64,000 bases of DNA from Cryptomeria japonica (lineage: Eukaryota > Streptophyta > Pinopsida > Cupressales > Cupressaceae). The position numbers and the translations under genes are program-made. The stretch spans positions 472,798,008 to 472,862,007 of the forward strand of contig NC_081405.1 in assembly GCF_030272615.1 (NCBI RefSeq), read 5' to 3'. Positions 43,190 to 54,616 of this stretch are shown here, in pieces. The notes below the pieces were generated by a model. It saw only the letters and a list, made by a program, of their open reading frames with translations, ran no database searches and was not told where the DNA came from. Each line of letters starts with the position of its first letter. Positions within the stretch are counted from its first letter, which is position 1.

Positions 43190-43500
43190 ATATGAAACCA
43201 AATCAGATATCCGATATTATCGGATATCCGATTTGTGATGTCACTAATGTGATATCATACTTTTCAAATCGGATATCCGATTTTATCAACATAAAAAATA
43301 TAGTTTAGTAAAATGGCCATAACTTTTGTGTTTCTTATCAAAATTTTGATTTTTTATAGGCGTTGGAAAGGTAATTCATAGACCTATCAAATGGATGAGG
43401 TAGTTTGATGATATTATATACCAAAAATTAATTATAATCATTTTAAGTTAGTCCTTCAATTTTAAAACTTTAAATACTCACAAATTTTGCATACAAAGTC
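43190..43500 (+). repeat. Left terminal inverted repeat of the island
   Basis: Contains CGGATATCCGA palindromes at about 43220 and 43269, CATAACTTTTGTGTTTC and the AGGCGTTGGAAAG block at 43358-43370. The reverse complement of 50580-50850 aligns with gaps. Confidence 0.75.
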
Positions 43501-44635
43501 TCATTTTTTTTCCTATCACATCCTTTATCTATCACTTGTCTATCTATACTTATATAATATATTTTATATATCTCTCTCTTCTCTACTTATGTCACTTATT
43601 TTCTCATTCCATGTAGATAAATAAATTCCCAAGTTACATGCATCTCTGCATATATCTCCATCTTTCTATTCATATCTCTCCCTCTCACACTACATCATTG
43701 TCACTCCTTATTTCTATATTTCTCTCTAATAATCTCTCTTCTCTCTATTTATCTCCCTCCTTTACCTTATCCTACCTATACTTATATATTACTTGTCTCT
43801 ATCACCTCCTTTCTCTCCCTATCTTGTCCCCTCTCTCTCTATATCCCTATAGATCTATCTTCATGTATATTTATATCTCATTATCTCTAAATCTCACTTA
43901 TTCACTCCATCTCTCCCTCCATTTGTCTTACTCTCTTTATCACATTGTATCCATATCTATCTCTATCTCCATCTTCACATCTCCATCTCTTTCCCTATCA
44001 ATCTCTCTTTTTATATGTTCCTCTATCTTTATATATATTACTCTATACATGATTAATCTACTTCTTTGTCTCTTCCTCTATCACCCTCTTGAAGTATATT
44101 TCCCTTTCTCTACTTTTATCTCTTTATTTACTCCATCTTTATATATATATTTCTCTCTTTCCACATCCTTCTCTATAGTGCCTTTATATATCTCTATATC
44201 TTCCTCTTTTTCTCTCTCCCTCTCTATCCATCCCTATTTATAATCTCTATCTCTCTTTCTCACTCTCTTGTACTATCTATATATCTCTATCTATCGATAT
44301 TTCTCTTCCTTTATATCTCTCTATCTCTTCCTTTTTTTATCTCTCTCTTTACCCCTCTCTATCCATTTTTCTCCATCTCTTCATATATTTATCTTTGTCC
44401 TTACCTCTCTCTTTATCTATATCTATTCACCTCCCTCTCCCTTTATCTTCATTTTTTATCTCTATCTTCCTCTCTCCTTTTCAATATCTAGATATGTCTA
44501 CCTCTTTCTATCCATCCTTGTCCTTTAGTTTTTCTCCCTCTCACTTCATACTCCTTAATATCTATATCTCTATTTATGTCCTTGTTCTTTAGTTCTTCAT
44601 CTCTCTTCACCTTTATATCTCTCCTTATTTGAAAA
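43501..44635 (+). repeat. Pyrimidine-rich (CT)n/(TCTA)n tract
   Basis: About 1.1 kb of imperfect TCTCTCTATCTC sequence. The long frames in it (e.g. 43638-44243, Ser/Leu/Ile-rich) are low-complexity products, not genes. Confidence 0.9.
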
Positions 44636-47600
44636 TTAGTATATATGGTCTCCTAAGGGGTTATATCATGTCCTAAGGGGTCATAGAACATCATATTACC
44701 CCTTAGGACATAATATGACCCCTAATGACACCATATGGTCTCCTAAGGGATCATATGGTGTCATAAGGGGTCATAAGGGGTCATAAAACACCATTTGACC
44801 CCTTAAGACACAATAAGACCCCTAATGACACCATATGGTGTCCTAAGGGGTCATAAGACACCAAATGACCCCTTAGGACACCATACAACCCCTAATGACA
44901 CAATGTGGCATCCTAAAGGGTCATATTGTGTCCTAAGGGGTCATAGGACACCATATGACCCCTTAGGACACCATATGACCCATAGCACCATATAGTGTCC
45001 CAAGGGGTCATATGGTGTCTTAAGGGGTCAAAGAATGTCATATGACCAATTAGGACACAATACAACCCATGACGACACCTAAAGGGTCATATAGTGTCAT
45101 AAGGGGTCATAAGACACCATATGACCCCTTATAACACCATAGATCCCTTACAACACCATATGGTGTCCTAAGGGGTCATATAACACCATATGACCCCTTA
45201 GAACACAAGAAGACCCATAACGACACGATATAGTGTCCTAAGGGGTCATATAACACCATATGACCCCTTATAACACAAGAAGACCCATAACGACATGATA
45301 TAGTGTCCTTAGGGGTCATATGGTGTCAGGAGACACCATATGACCCCTTAGGACACAATATGACCCCTAACAATACCTAAGGGGTCATATGGTGTCCTCA
45401 GGGGTTATATGATGTCCTAGGAACCCTTAGGACATAATATGACCCCTTAGCACACCAAACAACCCCTAATGACACCATATGGTGTCCTAAGGGGTCGTAG
45501 GACACCATATGACCCGTTAGGACACAATAGGACCCCTAACAACATCTAAGGGGTCATAATGTGTCCTAAGGGGTCATAAGATACCATATGACCCCTAACG
45601 ACACTATATGGTGTCTTAAGGGGTCATATTGTGTCCTAAGGGTTCATAGGAGACCATATGACCTATAACGACACAAAATGACACCTAACGATATCTAAGG
45701 GGTCATATGGTGTTCTAAGGGGTCATAGGACACCATATGACCCCTTATCACACCATAAAACCCCTAATGACACCATATGGTGTCCTAAGGGGTCATAGAA
45801 CACCGTATGACCCCTTAGGACACCATACGATGCATACTGATACTATATGGTGTCCTAAAGGGTCATAGGACACCATATGACCCCTTAGGAGACCAATAGA
45901 CCCATAACAACATAATATGGTGTCCTAAAGGGTCATATAACACCATATGACCCCTTAGAACACCATACAACCCATAACAACACCATCTAGTGTCTTAAGG
46001 GGTCATAAGACATGATATTACCCCTTAGGACATAATATGACCCCTAATGACATCATATAGTGTCCCAATGGGGACACCATATGACCCCTTAGGACACCAT
46101 ACAACATCATACCACCCTTTACGATACCATATGGTGTCCTAAGGGATCATATGGTATCCTGAGGGGTCATATAACACCATATGACCCCTTAGAACACAAG
46201 AAGACCCATAACGACATGATATGGTGTCCTAAGGGGTCATATGGTGTCATGAGACACCGTATGACCCCTTAGGAAACAATATGACCCCTAACAATCCCTA
46301 AGGGGTCATATGGTGTCCTAAGGGGTTATATGATGTCCTAGAAACCTTTAGTACACAATATGACCCCTTAGCATACCATGCAACCCCTAATGACACCATA
46401 TGGTGTCTTAAGGGGTCGTTGGGCACCATATAACCCGTTAGGACACAATATGACCCCTAACAACACCTAAGGGGTCATATCATATCCTATGGGGTCATAT
46501 AACATCATATGACCCCTTATAAGACAAGAAGACCCATAACAACATGATATGGTGTCCTAAGGGGTCATATGGTGTCAGGAGACACCATATGACCCCTTAG
46601 GACACAATATGACCCCTAAAAATACCAAAGGGGTCATATGGTGTCCTAAGGGGTTATACGATGTCCTAGGAACCTTTAGGACATAATATGACCCCTTAGC
46701 ACACTATACAACCCCTAACAACACCATATGGTGTTCTAAGGGGTCGTAGGACACCATATGACCCGTTAGGACACAATACGACCCCTAACAACACCTGAGG
46801 GGTCATATTGTGTTGTAATGGGTCATAAGACACCATATGACCCCTAACGATACTATATGGTGTCTTAACGGGTCATATTGTGTCCTAAGGGGTCATAGGA
46901 CACCATATGACCCCTAACGACACAAAATGACACCTAACGATACCTAAGGGGTCATATGGTGTTCTAAGGGGTCATAGAACACCATCTGACCCCTTAGCAC
47001 ACCATATGACCCCTAATGACACCATATGGTGTCCTAAGGAGTCATATGGTGTCCTAAGGGGTCATAGAACACCATATGACCCCTTAGGACACCATACGAT
47101 GCATAATGACACTATATAGTGTCGTAAGGGGTCATAGGACACCATATGACCCCTTAGAGGACCATACAACCCATAACAACATAATATGGTATCTTAGAGG
47201 GTCATAGAGCACCATATGTGGTGTCTTAAGGGGTCATAGGACACCATTTCACCCCTTAGCACACCATATGACCCCTAATGACACCATATGGTGTCCTAAG
47301 GATTCATATGGTGTCCTAAGGGGTCATAGAATACCAAATGACCCCTTAGGACACCATTCGATGCATAATGACAATATATGGTGTCCTAAGGGGTCATAGG
47401 ACACCATATGACCCCTTAGAGGACTATAGAACCCATAACAACATAATATGGTGTCTTAGAGGGTAATAGAACACCATATGACCTTTTAGAACACCATACG
47501 ACCCATAACGACACCATGTGGTGTCTTAAGGGGTCATAAGACATAATATTACCCCTTAGGACATAATATGACCCCTAACAATGTCATATAGTGTCCTAAG

Positions 47601-49822
47601 GGGTCATAAGACACCATATGACCCCTTAGAACACCATACGACCCCTTGCGACACCATACCACCCTTTACAAAACCATATGGTTTCCTAAGGGGTCATATG
47701 GTATCCTAATGGGTCATATAACACCATATTACCCCTTAGAACACAAGAAGACCCATAACCACACGATATGGTGTCCTAAGGGGTCATATGGTGTCATCAG
47801 ACACCATATGACTCCTTAGGACACAATATGACCCCTAACGATACCTAAGGGGTCATATGGTGTCTTAAGGGGTTATATGATGTCCTAGGAACCTTTAGAA
47901 CAAAATATGACCCATTAGCACACCATACAACCCCTAATGACACCATATAATGTCCTAAGGGGTTGTAGGACACCATATAACCCTTTAGGACATAATATGA
48001 CCCCTGACAACACCTAAGGGGTCATATTATTTCCTAAGGGGTCATAGGACACCATATCACCCCTAAGGCCACTGTATGGTGTACTAAGGGGTCATATTGT
48101 GTGCTAAGGGGTCATAGGACACCATATGACCACTTAGCACTCCATACGACCCCCAACGACATGATATGGTGTCCTAAGGGGTCATATGACACCATATGAC
48201 CCCTTAGGACACCATACGATGCATAATGACACCATATGGTGTCCTAAGGGGTCATATGGTGTCCTAAGGGGTCATAGGACATTATATGACTCCTTAGGAG
48301 ACCATACAACCCATAACAACATAATATGATGTCCTAGAGGGTCATAGAATACCATATGACCCCTTAGAACACCATACGACATATAACGACACAATGTGGT
48401 GTCCTAAGGGGTCATAAGACACAATATGACCCCTTAGCACATAATATGACCCCTAACAACATTATATAGTGTCCTAAGGGGTCATACAAAACCATATGGC
48501 CCCATAGAACACCATATAACCCCTTAGAACACCATACAACCCTTTACCACACCATATGGTGTCCTAAGGTGTCATATGGTATCCTAAGGGGTCATATAAA
48601 ACCATATGACCCCTTAGAACACCATATAACCCCTTATAATATAAGAAGACCCATAACGACATGATATAGTGTCCTAAGGGGTCATATGGTGTCATGAGAC
48701 ACTATATGACCCCTTAGGACACAATATGACCCCTAATGATATCTAAGGGGTCATATGGTGTCCTGAGAGGTTATATGATGTCCTAGGAATCTTTAGGACA
48801 TAATATGACCCCTTAGCACACCATACAATCCCAAATGACACCATGTGGTGTCCTAAGGGGTCGTAGGACACTATATGACCCATTAGGACATAATATGTCC
48901 TAAGGGGTCATACCGTATGACCCCTTAGGACACAATACGACCCCTTAGGACATAAAATAACCCTAATGACACTTAAGGGGTCATAGGACACCATACGACA
49001 CATAACAACACTAAATGGTAGCCTAAGGGGTCATATGGTGTCATAAGGTGTCATAGGACACCATACGACCCATAACACCATATTGTCTCCAAGCATATGG
49101 TGTCCTAAGGGGTCATACGACACCATATGACCCATTAGGACACAATAAGACCCCTGATGACACCTAATGGGTCATATGTTGTTGTAAGGGTTCATAGGAC
49201 ACCATATGACCCCTTAGGACACCATACGACTCCTTGCGATATCATATGGTGTCCCAAGATATCGTATGGTATCCTAAGGGTTCATATAATGTCCTAAGGG
49301 GTCATATGGTGTCCTAAGGGGTTTTAGGACACCATATGACCCCTTAGGACACCATAAGACCCATAACAACACCATATGATGTCCTAAGGGGTCATATGGT
49401 GTCCTAAAGGGTCATGGGACACCATATGACCTCTTAGGACATAGTATGAGCCCTAACCAAATCTAATGGATCATATGGTGTCTAAGGGGTCATACAATGT
49501 CTTGTGACCCCTTAGGACACAATATGACCCCTTAGCACACCATACAACCCCCAACGACACCATATGACCCGTTCAGACACAATATGATCCCTAACAATAC
49601 CTAAGGGGTCATATGGTGTCCTAAGGGGTCATAGGATACCATATGACCCCTTAACACACCATACGACTTGTAATGACACCATATGGTGTCCTAAAGGCTC
49701 ATAGAACACCATATGACCCCTTAGGACACCATAAGACTTATAAAAACATCATATGGTGTCCTAAGGTGTCATATGGTGTCCTAAAGGTTCATGAGACACC
49801 ATATGACCCTTTAGGACACCAT
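44636..49822. repeat. 5.2-kb satellite of 20-bp motifs in both orientations
   Basis: The motif GGTGTCCTAAGGGGTCATAT and its reverse complement alternate irregularly, joined at CATATG. Length divided by 20 gives about 260 units. Marker blocks such as GACCCATAACGACATGATAT recur near 45286, 46204, 46530, 47752 and 48648, showing higher-order periods of roughly 0.9-1.2 kb. No coding frame is present. Confidence 0.95.
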
Positions 49823-50465
49823 ATTCTCTCTCACATTATTTATTTTCCTTAATTACCCTCGATCACCTCTCTCCTCCTATGGGTTTATAGATACTTCCCT
49901 CTCCCCCTCTACCCACCCCCTAATTACTCTCTATGTCTCTCTTCACCTCTATCCCCATCTCTCTTCTCTCTTTGTTGATGCTTTCCCCTCTCCCCCTCTC
50001 CTCCTACCCCCTAATAATCTCAAACTCTCCCTCTCATTCTCTCTTCACCCTAATCACCCCCTCCCTCCCTCTCTTCACCTTCCACCTAATTATGTATAGC
50101 TCTCTCTCTCTCTCACTCTCTCTTCCCCCAATTAATCTCTCCTTCTCACCTCTCTCCCCCTCTACTTTTTTTGATACTTCCCTATGTCTCTCCTTGTCCC
50201 CTCTGAATTTTGTTGCTAGAGATGAGAAGGAAATGCAGAGAGACTAGTCTAGATCTTGGGGAAGATAGAGTGACATAGAGGAGGAAATTATGAAGAGGTA
50301 GAAATATAAGCCCCTTGTAGAGCTTGAGAGATTTAATGAGGTATTCATTGATAATTAGAGATATAGGTCTAGAGAGAGATGTATAAATATGGACAAAAGA
50401 GAGGGAGGAAGAAACAAATAGGTGGTGTGATAGGTTTAGGAGAGAGAGGTGGAGAAAGGAACAAA
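49823..50465. repeat. Pyrimidine-rich then purine-rich flank of the satellite
   Basis: 49823-50215 is CT-rich on the plus strand; 50216-50465 is GA-rich (AGAGAGGGAGGAAGAAAC). The latter mirrors the left tract. Frames here are low-complexity. Confidence 0.85.
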
Positions 50466-50579
50466 CATAGATAACATGGTTTATCAAAATTTATCAAACT
50501 CAATAAAATTCATAAATTTTTTATTATTAATTAATTACTTGTTTAGTTTATTTTGAGATGATTGTTACCAAAATTCATG

Positions 50580-50850
50580 CAATAGGGAAATCATATGAAA
50601 AAGTCATGAGTTTTTTATGTTTTAAAAATGAAGGATGAATTTAAATGAATTATAATTATTTTTTAAAACAAATAATTGAAAATATACCTATTCCATATCA
50701 TAGAGCTCTTAGTTACCTTTCCAATGCCTAAAAAAAATCAAAATTTTGATATAAAACGCAAAAGTTATGCCCAATTTACTAAAATATATTTTTTTATTTT
50801 TTCAAAAATCCAATATCCGATTTTATCTGATATCCGATTTTAAAACATAA
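50580..50850 (-). repeat. Right terminal inverted repeat of the island
   Basis: Reverse-complement counterpart of 43190-43500, with ATCGGATATCAGATAAAATC, CATAACTTTTGCGTTTTA and GGCATTGGAAAGGTAACT on the minus strand. Confidence 0.75.
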
Positions 50851-50940
50851 ATTTTTCCCTCCATATTTTGGTTCGGGTTTTCTTTGGGATTTGGCTTGGA
50901 AGTGACAAGCCTGGAAAGTCAACTAAAAAAACGTGTTTTT

Positions 50941-52671
50941 TAGTATTCCTTGATTTTCCAGACTTTACACAGGTGGCTGACGACTTTTTTTATAGCCAAA
51001 ATTGATAAAATGAAAAGGGTTTTTTAAGGACGCTCTCAGTTTTCCAAGAATATAAGGCTTGTCTTATTTCAACTTTAATAAATAATTATTATTTATTTTC
51101 TAATTGAATTCTGACAAAAGTCTTGATTGATAGACTGATTGAAAAATACTCATAACTTTCAAACCGCATAACATTTTTTGAATCTAAAACATGCGTCACA
51201 TCCTATGCTTCGTCTACTATAGGGAAAAAAATTTAAAAATTCAATTTCATAAGGTTTTGACCAAGTTAAGGTGGTCAGATGTAGGAGTTTCTGAATTTCT
51301 AAAAAGTTGTAGTAAAAAATTCATAAATAATTATTTACTTTATAAAAAATTATAAAAAAATATGTGTCACATCCGGACATGAGTCTAATACTTATATTAT
51401 AAATATTATAAAAAAATATTATGGTTTTATTGTGATTAGGGTGGTCAGACATACACCTACTTCTTATCTTTTTCCTGAAATTTTTGTACCACTACATTGA
51501 AATTTGAAATTTTCATCAAATAGAATTTTTTTTTTCAAAAAACAACTAGTAGCTTAGAAACTACATTCAATTTTCTATAGATTCTCTTCTTACATATTTT
51601 AAAAATAATGTTCATAACTTATTCAATTTTTCATGTCAAGTTGCATAACTCTGATTTTTTGAAATTTCATTGCCACTTAAGGGCCTATTTTGGCACACCA
51701 TGATCCTGCACATACCCAGAGGTTAATTTGTAAATGGAGGGATATGATTAAGCGGTTCGTTGACTTTAGAGGTGGGCATTGGATAAAGGAAAAAGTGAGT
51801 GAAGAGCATTTTGACACTTGCCTGATGCAAGAGCATCCCTGGTCTATGAAAAATCTTGCATCATCCAAAAATATTTCCTTTCATTTTAGTTCTTGTTCAG
51901 TTCAGTGTGCAGTTTTATGTGTTCCTATCAGTAGGTGTCGGTAGTTGCTTGCTTTTCATTGCAGATCCTAATTTTGGTTTCCAGGTTGGTTCATGTGCTT
52001 AATTCAATATTTTCAATCCATTTGGATTTTTTTCTGGATAGTTATCGCTCCTGGTTTGACTGTTTCTGGGTTCTGGGATAGTTCTTGAGCTTATCGGTTG
52101 GTTTTCCTTTCATTTTAGGAGCGGTTTTCCTGTTGATCTGCACTTCTTGGTTGTTATTTTCTGGAGGAATCTATTTCATTCTTAGGGCCGACCTAGTTAC
52201 ACGTTTCATTTTTCCTACATTGGTAAATGTAATCTTTTGTGACCAACCCAGATATGTTCTGAAGGGTATATATGGGGTATTATGTAATAATTTGTAGGGG
52301 AAAGGCAATAGAGATCAGAATAAGGATTTAAATTTGTGTAGAGATCCAATTGAGTCTGAAAGTTCCAAATGGATTGTATCTAGCTTGCAGCCTGCATGTA
52401 ACTGGTTGACTAACGGATATTCTATGATGACTGTATGATGATAACCGGTTGGTTGATGGAGGTTCTAAGACAATAATATGATTTGTTTCTATAATCTTTC
52501 TATGTTTTATTGTTGCTTTTGTTGTGTTACTCTTTCCGCATAAGTCGGTTAGTTCTCTTTTGAGGGTTTACCAGTTATGGTTGCATCATTTCGCATTCCT
52601 ATAAATTTAGATTATAATCCATGTGAACAAGTTGGAGGGATAGGATTTTAGAGGAAAAAGATAATGAATTG
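50941..52671. other. Unassigned AT-rich region
   Basis: 51120-51660 holds text such as CATAACTTTCAAACCGCATA and two GGTGGTCAGA blocks, likely an old LTR or leader. A plus-strand frame at 51690-51944 gives QRLICKWRDMIKRFVDFRGG and HFDTCLMQEHPWSMKNLASS, which looks coding-like but is not recognised. 52400-52640 contains ACCGGTTGG blocks reminiscent of Sirevirus LTRs. Nothing can be named. Confidence 0.35.
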
Positions 52672-54200
52672 ATTTTTTTATCGATAAACTACAACTTTAT
52701 AGAGGTGCACCTTGATATTTTAAAAACAGAGGTTGCATCCATATTCAATGTTAAATATATCCATTCCTACTAACATCTACCCATGATATCCCTTGCTCAT
52801 ATTCTAATTAAGTTGTCTCTAATATTTCTTCAACATACTATCCATGCAATTCCCTACTGCTATACATCATATCAAAACTTGGGGTTGTCCCCAAAACAAA
52901 AACCTACTATTCTACCCAAATGTATCATAAACAATACATCAAGGATCATAGAGATCTAATCATTCTAATAATAGAAAAATGTTAATAAAAAACCCTTTAG
53001 GATTTTGCTCCATATTTATCATGGAGTGAAGATGTAAGTTAAAAACAACTTCCTTTTCCTTTGCACTAGTGTCCAAATCCTTGGATCGCACCATCTTCTT
53101 GAGCCCATTCCAAATTCCCTATGGTTTTTCCTTCACCATCTAAGATGGCATTACAAATCTCTCATTTTTTTCATCCACTCCCATACTTGGTGGCAAAGTA
53201 GCCATATCATGATCCCTCCCATTAAGAGGGGAGGAAACTTGATTTTTGTGAAGTCTATTGTTTTCTTGGTGAAGGCTCTGCATTTCTTTCCAAGGAAAAT
53301 TATTAGAGGATTTAACACCAACACTTCCTTTTGCACTTGGATCTTCCTATTCTAATGGAGTAATGGTGGGGAGAGAAATCCTTCCACAAGGTAGCCATGC
53401 CATCCACCCTCTGCTTGACATGTTGGGCAGCTATATGGTCAATATTATAGCATTTGTGATACCTAAATGGTATGCCCTCATACTCAACATTTTGATTCCA
53501 ACATCCATACTTGGTACTAAGAGAGATTTCAATAGTGAGATCCCTAGTTATGTCAATCTCGACCAATATGTGTGCATATGTGGTGTGTAAATATTTAGAA
53601 CATTTTCCATCTATCGCCAAGAACTTCCCAAGCGAATTACCAATGGATCCAAAACAAGAATCAAACCAAAACCACAAATAGAGATTTGGCAATTTTACCA
53701 AAATTGGGATCACAAAAAATAATACAATAGACATATCAAAAGAAGGGTGCCAAGGCTTCAGCTCATAAGAAAGTGTTTTTCATAATCTCATTGGTACTCA
53801 GACAAAATAGTCTGGTAGTCCTTAACCTTATAAAAAATGACAAGAAAGAAACTCCGAGCATAGGAATAAATATAAATATCACAAGTTAGAATGGGTCACC
53901 AAGTTTTTGAAATCAATTGATGTAAATCTATGAGACTTGACCATAACCCTCTAAATCTTCCAATCAATCTGTGTTTAATAAAGAAATCCGCATTTTCATT
54001 TACCTCTTGTAAAACATCTAAGTCCCCTAGCACAACCTTCTGGTAATTCTTACCAATAGGACACAAAACAACAAGTGGCAAACCTTTATTCCTCCCTAGT
54101 TCATTCCATGTTTTTTTACCACTTTTCCCTTTAGGATACCCCCAAGTTTTAGTAGTATTAGAGGAAGGCCTTGTAGTTGTAAATATAGGATGTTAGGTTC
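52672..54200 (-). mobile_element. LINE remnant with ORF1 and 3' tail, ORF2 deleted
   Basis: The minus strand ends in TAGTTTATCGATAAAAAAAT at about 52674, a typical plant L1 3' end. ORF1 sequence lies at 53151-54160, so ORF2 is deleted internally. GATAATGAATT occurs just outside both sides (52661 and 54442), a possible but unproven target duplication. Confidence 0.6.
53151..54160 (-). pseudogene. LINE ORF1 (DUF4283 and zinc knuckle), broken
   Basis: The first part (54081-53896) has VLGDLDVLQEVNENADFFIK and RLIGRFRGLWSSLIDLHQLI, the start of the DUF4283 RNA-binding-like domain. After stops, 53734-53312 has LVKLPNLYLWFWFDSCFGSI, GKFLAIDGKCSKYLHTTYAH and YEGIPFRYHKCYNIDHIAAQ; in this last piece the expected CxxC...H zinc knuckle has lost its first Cys. 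The product would bind LINE RNA. A basic tail with SKCKRKCWC ends the frame. Confidence 0.7.
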
Positions 54201-54439
54201 AGTGCCCACATCACATACCCTAATTAGAGGAGGATTTGCACTCTACATAGGAGGAAATCGAACCCATAGTCCATCACAATGAAAACTTGATTTGATTGCC
54301 TAATCCTTTAGCTATTGTGCAATAACCAAATTGATTCCTCCCTATGAAAGTGAACCAATGTAGGATGCTTTAGCTGTGTGAGTATCTTGTAGAGGAACAT
54401 TGTGTCAAAGCTATTAAATGAATATAATTAGTACAATGA

Positions 54440-54616
54440 TAATGAATTAATTAAATAAATTTATTTATTTATACAATTAATAGAGGAAAAGGAAGGGTTA
54501 GGATAATTACATAAATAGTAAATATTTATTCTTTTGTAGAAAGAAAAGGCTAATGAATTAATTAAATACACGAAAACATTTATTTCATTAAGTTAGAAAA
54601 CTTTTAAGTGTCTACA
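54440..54616 (-). mobile_element. Edge of a minus-strand Tat-type LTR
   Basis: The minus strand starts TGTAGACACTTAAAAGTTTT at 54616, followed by AATAAATG and TTAATTAATTCATT blocks as in the solo LTR. The remainder cannot be followed. Confidence 0.5.

Larger units (their letters stand above)
43140..50940. mobile_element. 7.8-kb inverted-repeat-bounded satellite island
   Basis: Diverged inverted repeats lie at both ends: 43190-43500 and 50580-50850 (reverse). Shared blocks include GATATCCGATTTTAT, TCAAAATTTTGATTTTTT and GGCGTTGGAAAGGTAA versus GGCATTGGAAAGGTAACT. Inside the left repeat is a pyrimidine-rich tract; inside the right repeat is its purine-rich counterpart. The core is the 20-bp palindromic satellite. 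No coding frame or transposase is present. It could be a non-autonomous foldback-type element or a palindromic amplification. Confidence 0.65.

Noticed and set aside
43638-44592. Long plus-strand frames rich in Ser, Leu, Ile and Tyr
   Set aside because: They lie wholly within imperfect CT/TCTA repeats; composition alone gives such frames and no domain is present.
44636-49822. CRISPR-like array
   Set aside because: There are no unique spacers between repeats, units occur in both orientations, and the setting is plant nuclear DNA.
52661-54452. GATAATGAATT as target duplication of the LINE ORF1 remnant
   Set aside because: AT-rich 11-mers recur by chance here, and the right copy lies well past the recognised LINE sequence; kept only as a possibility.
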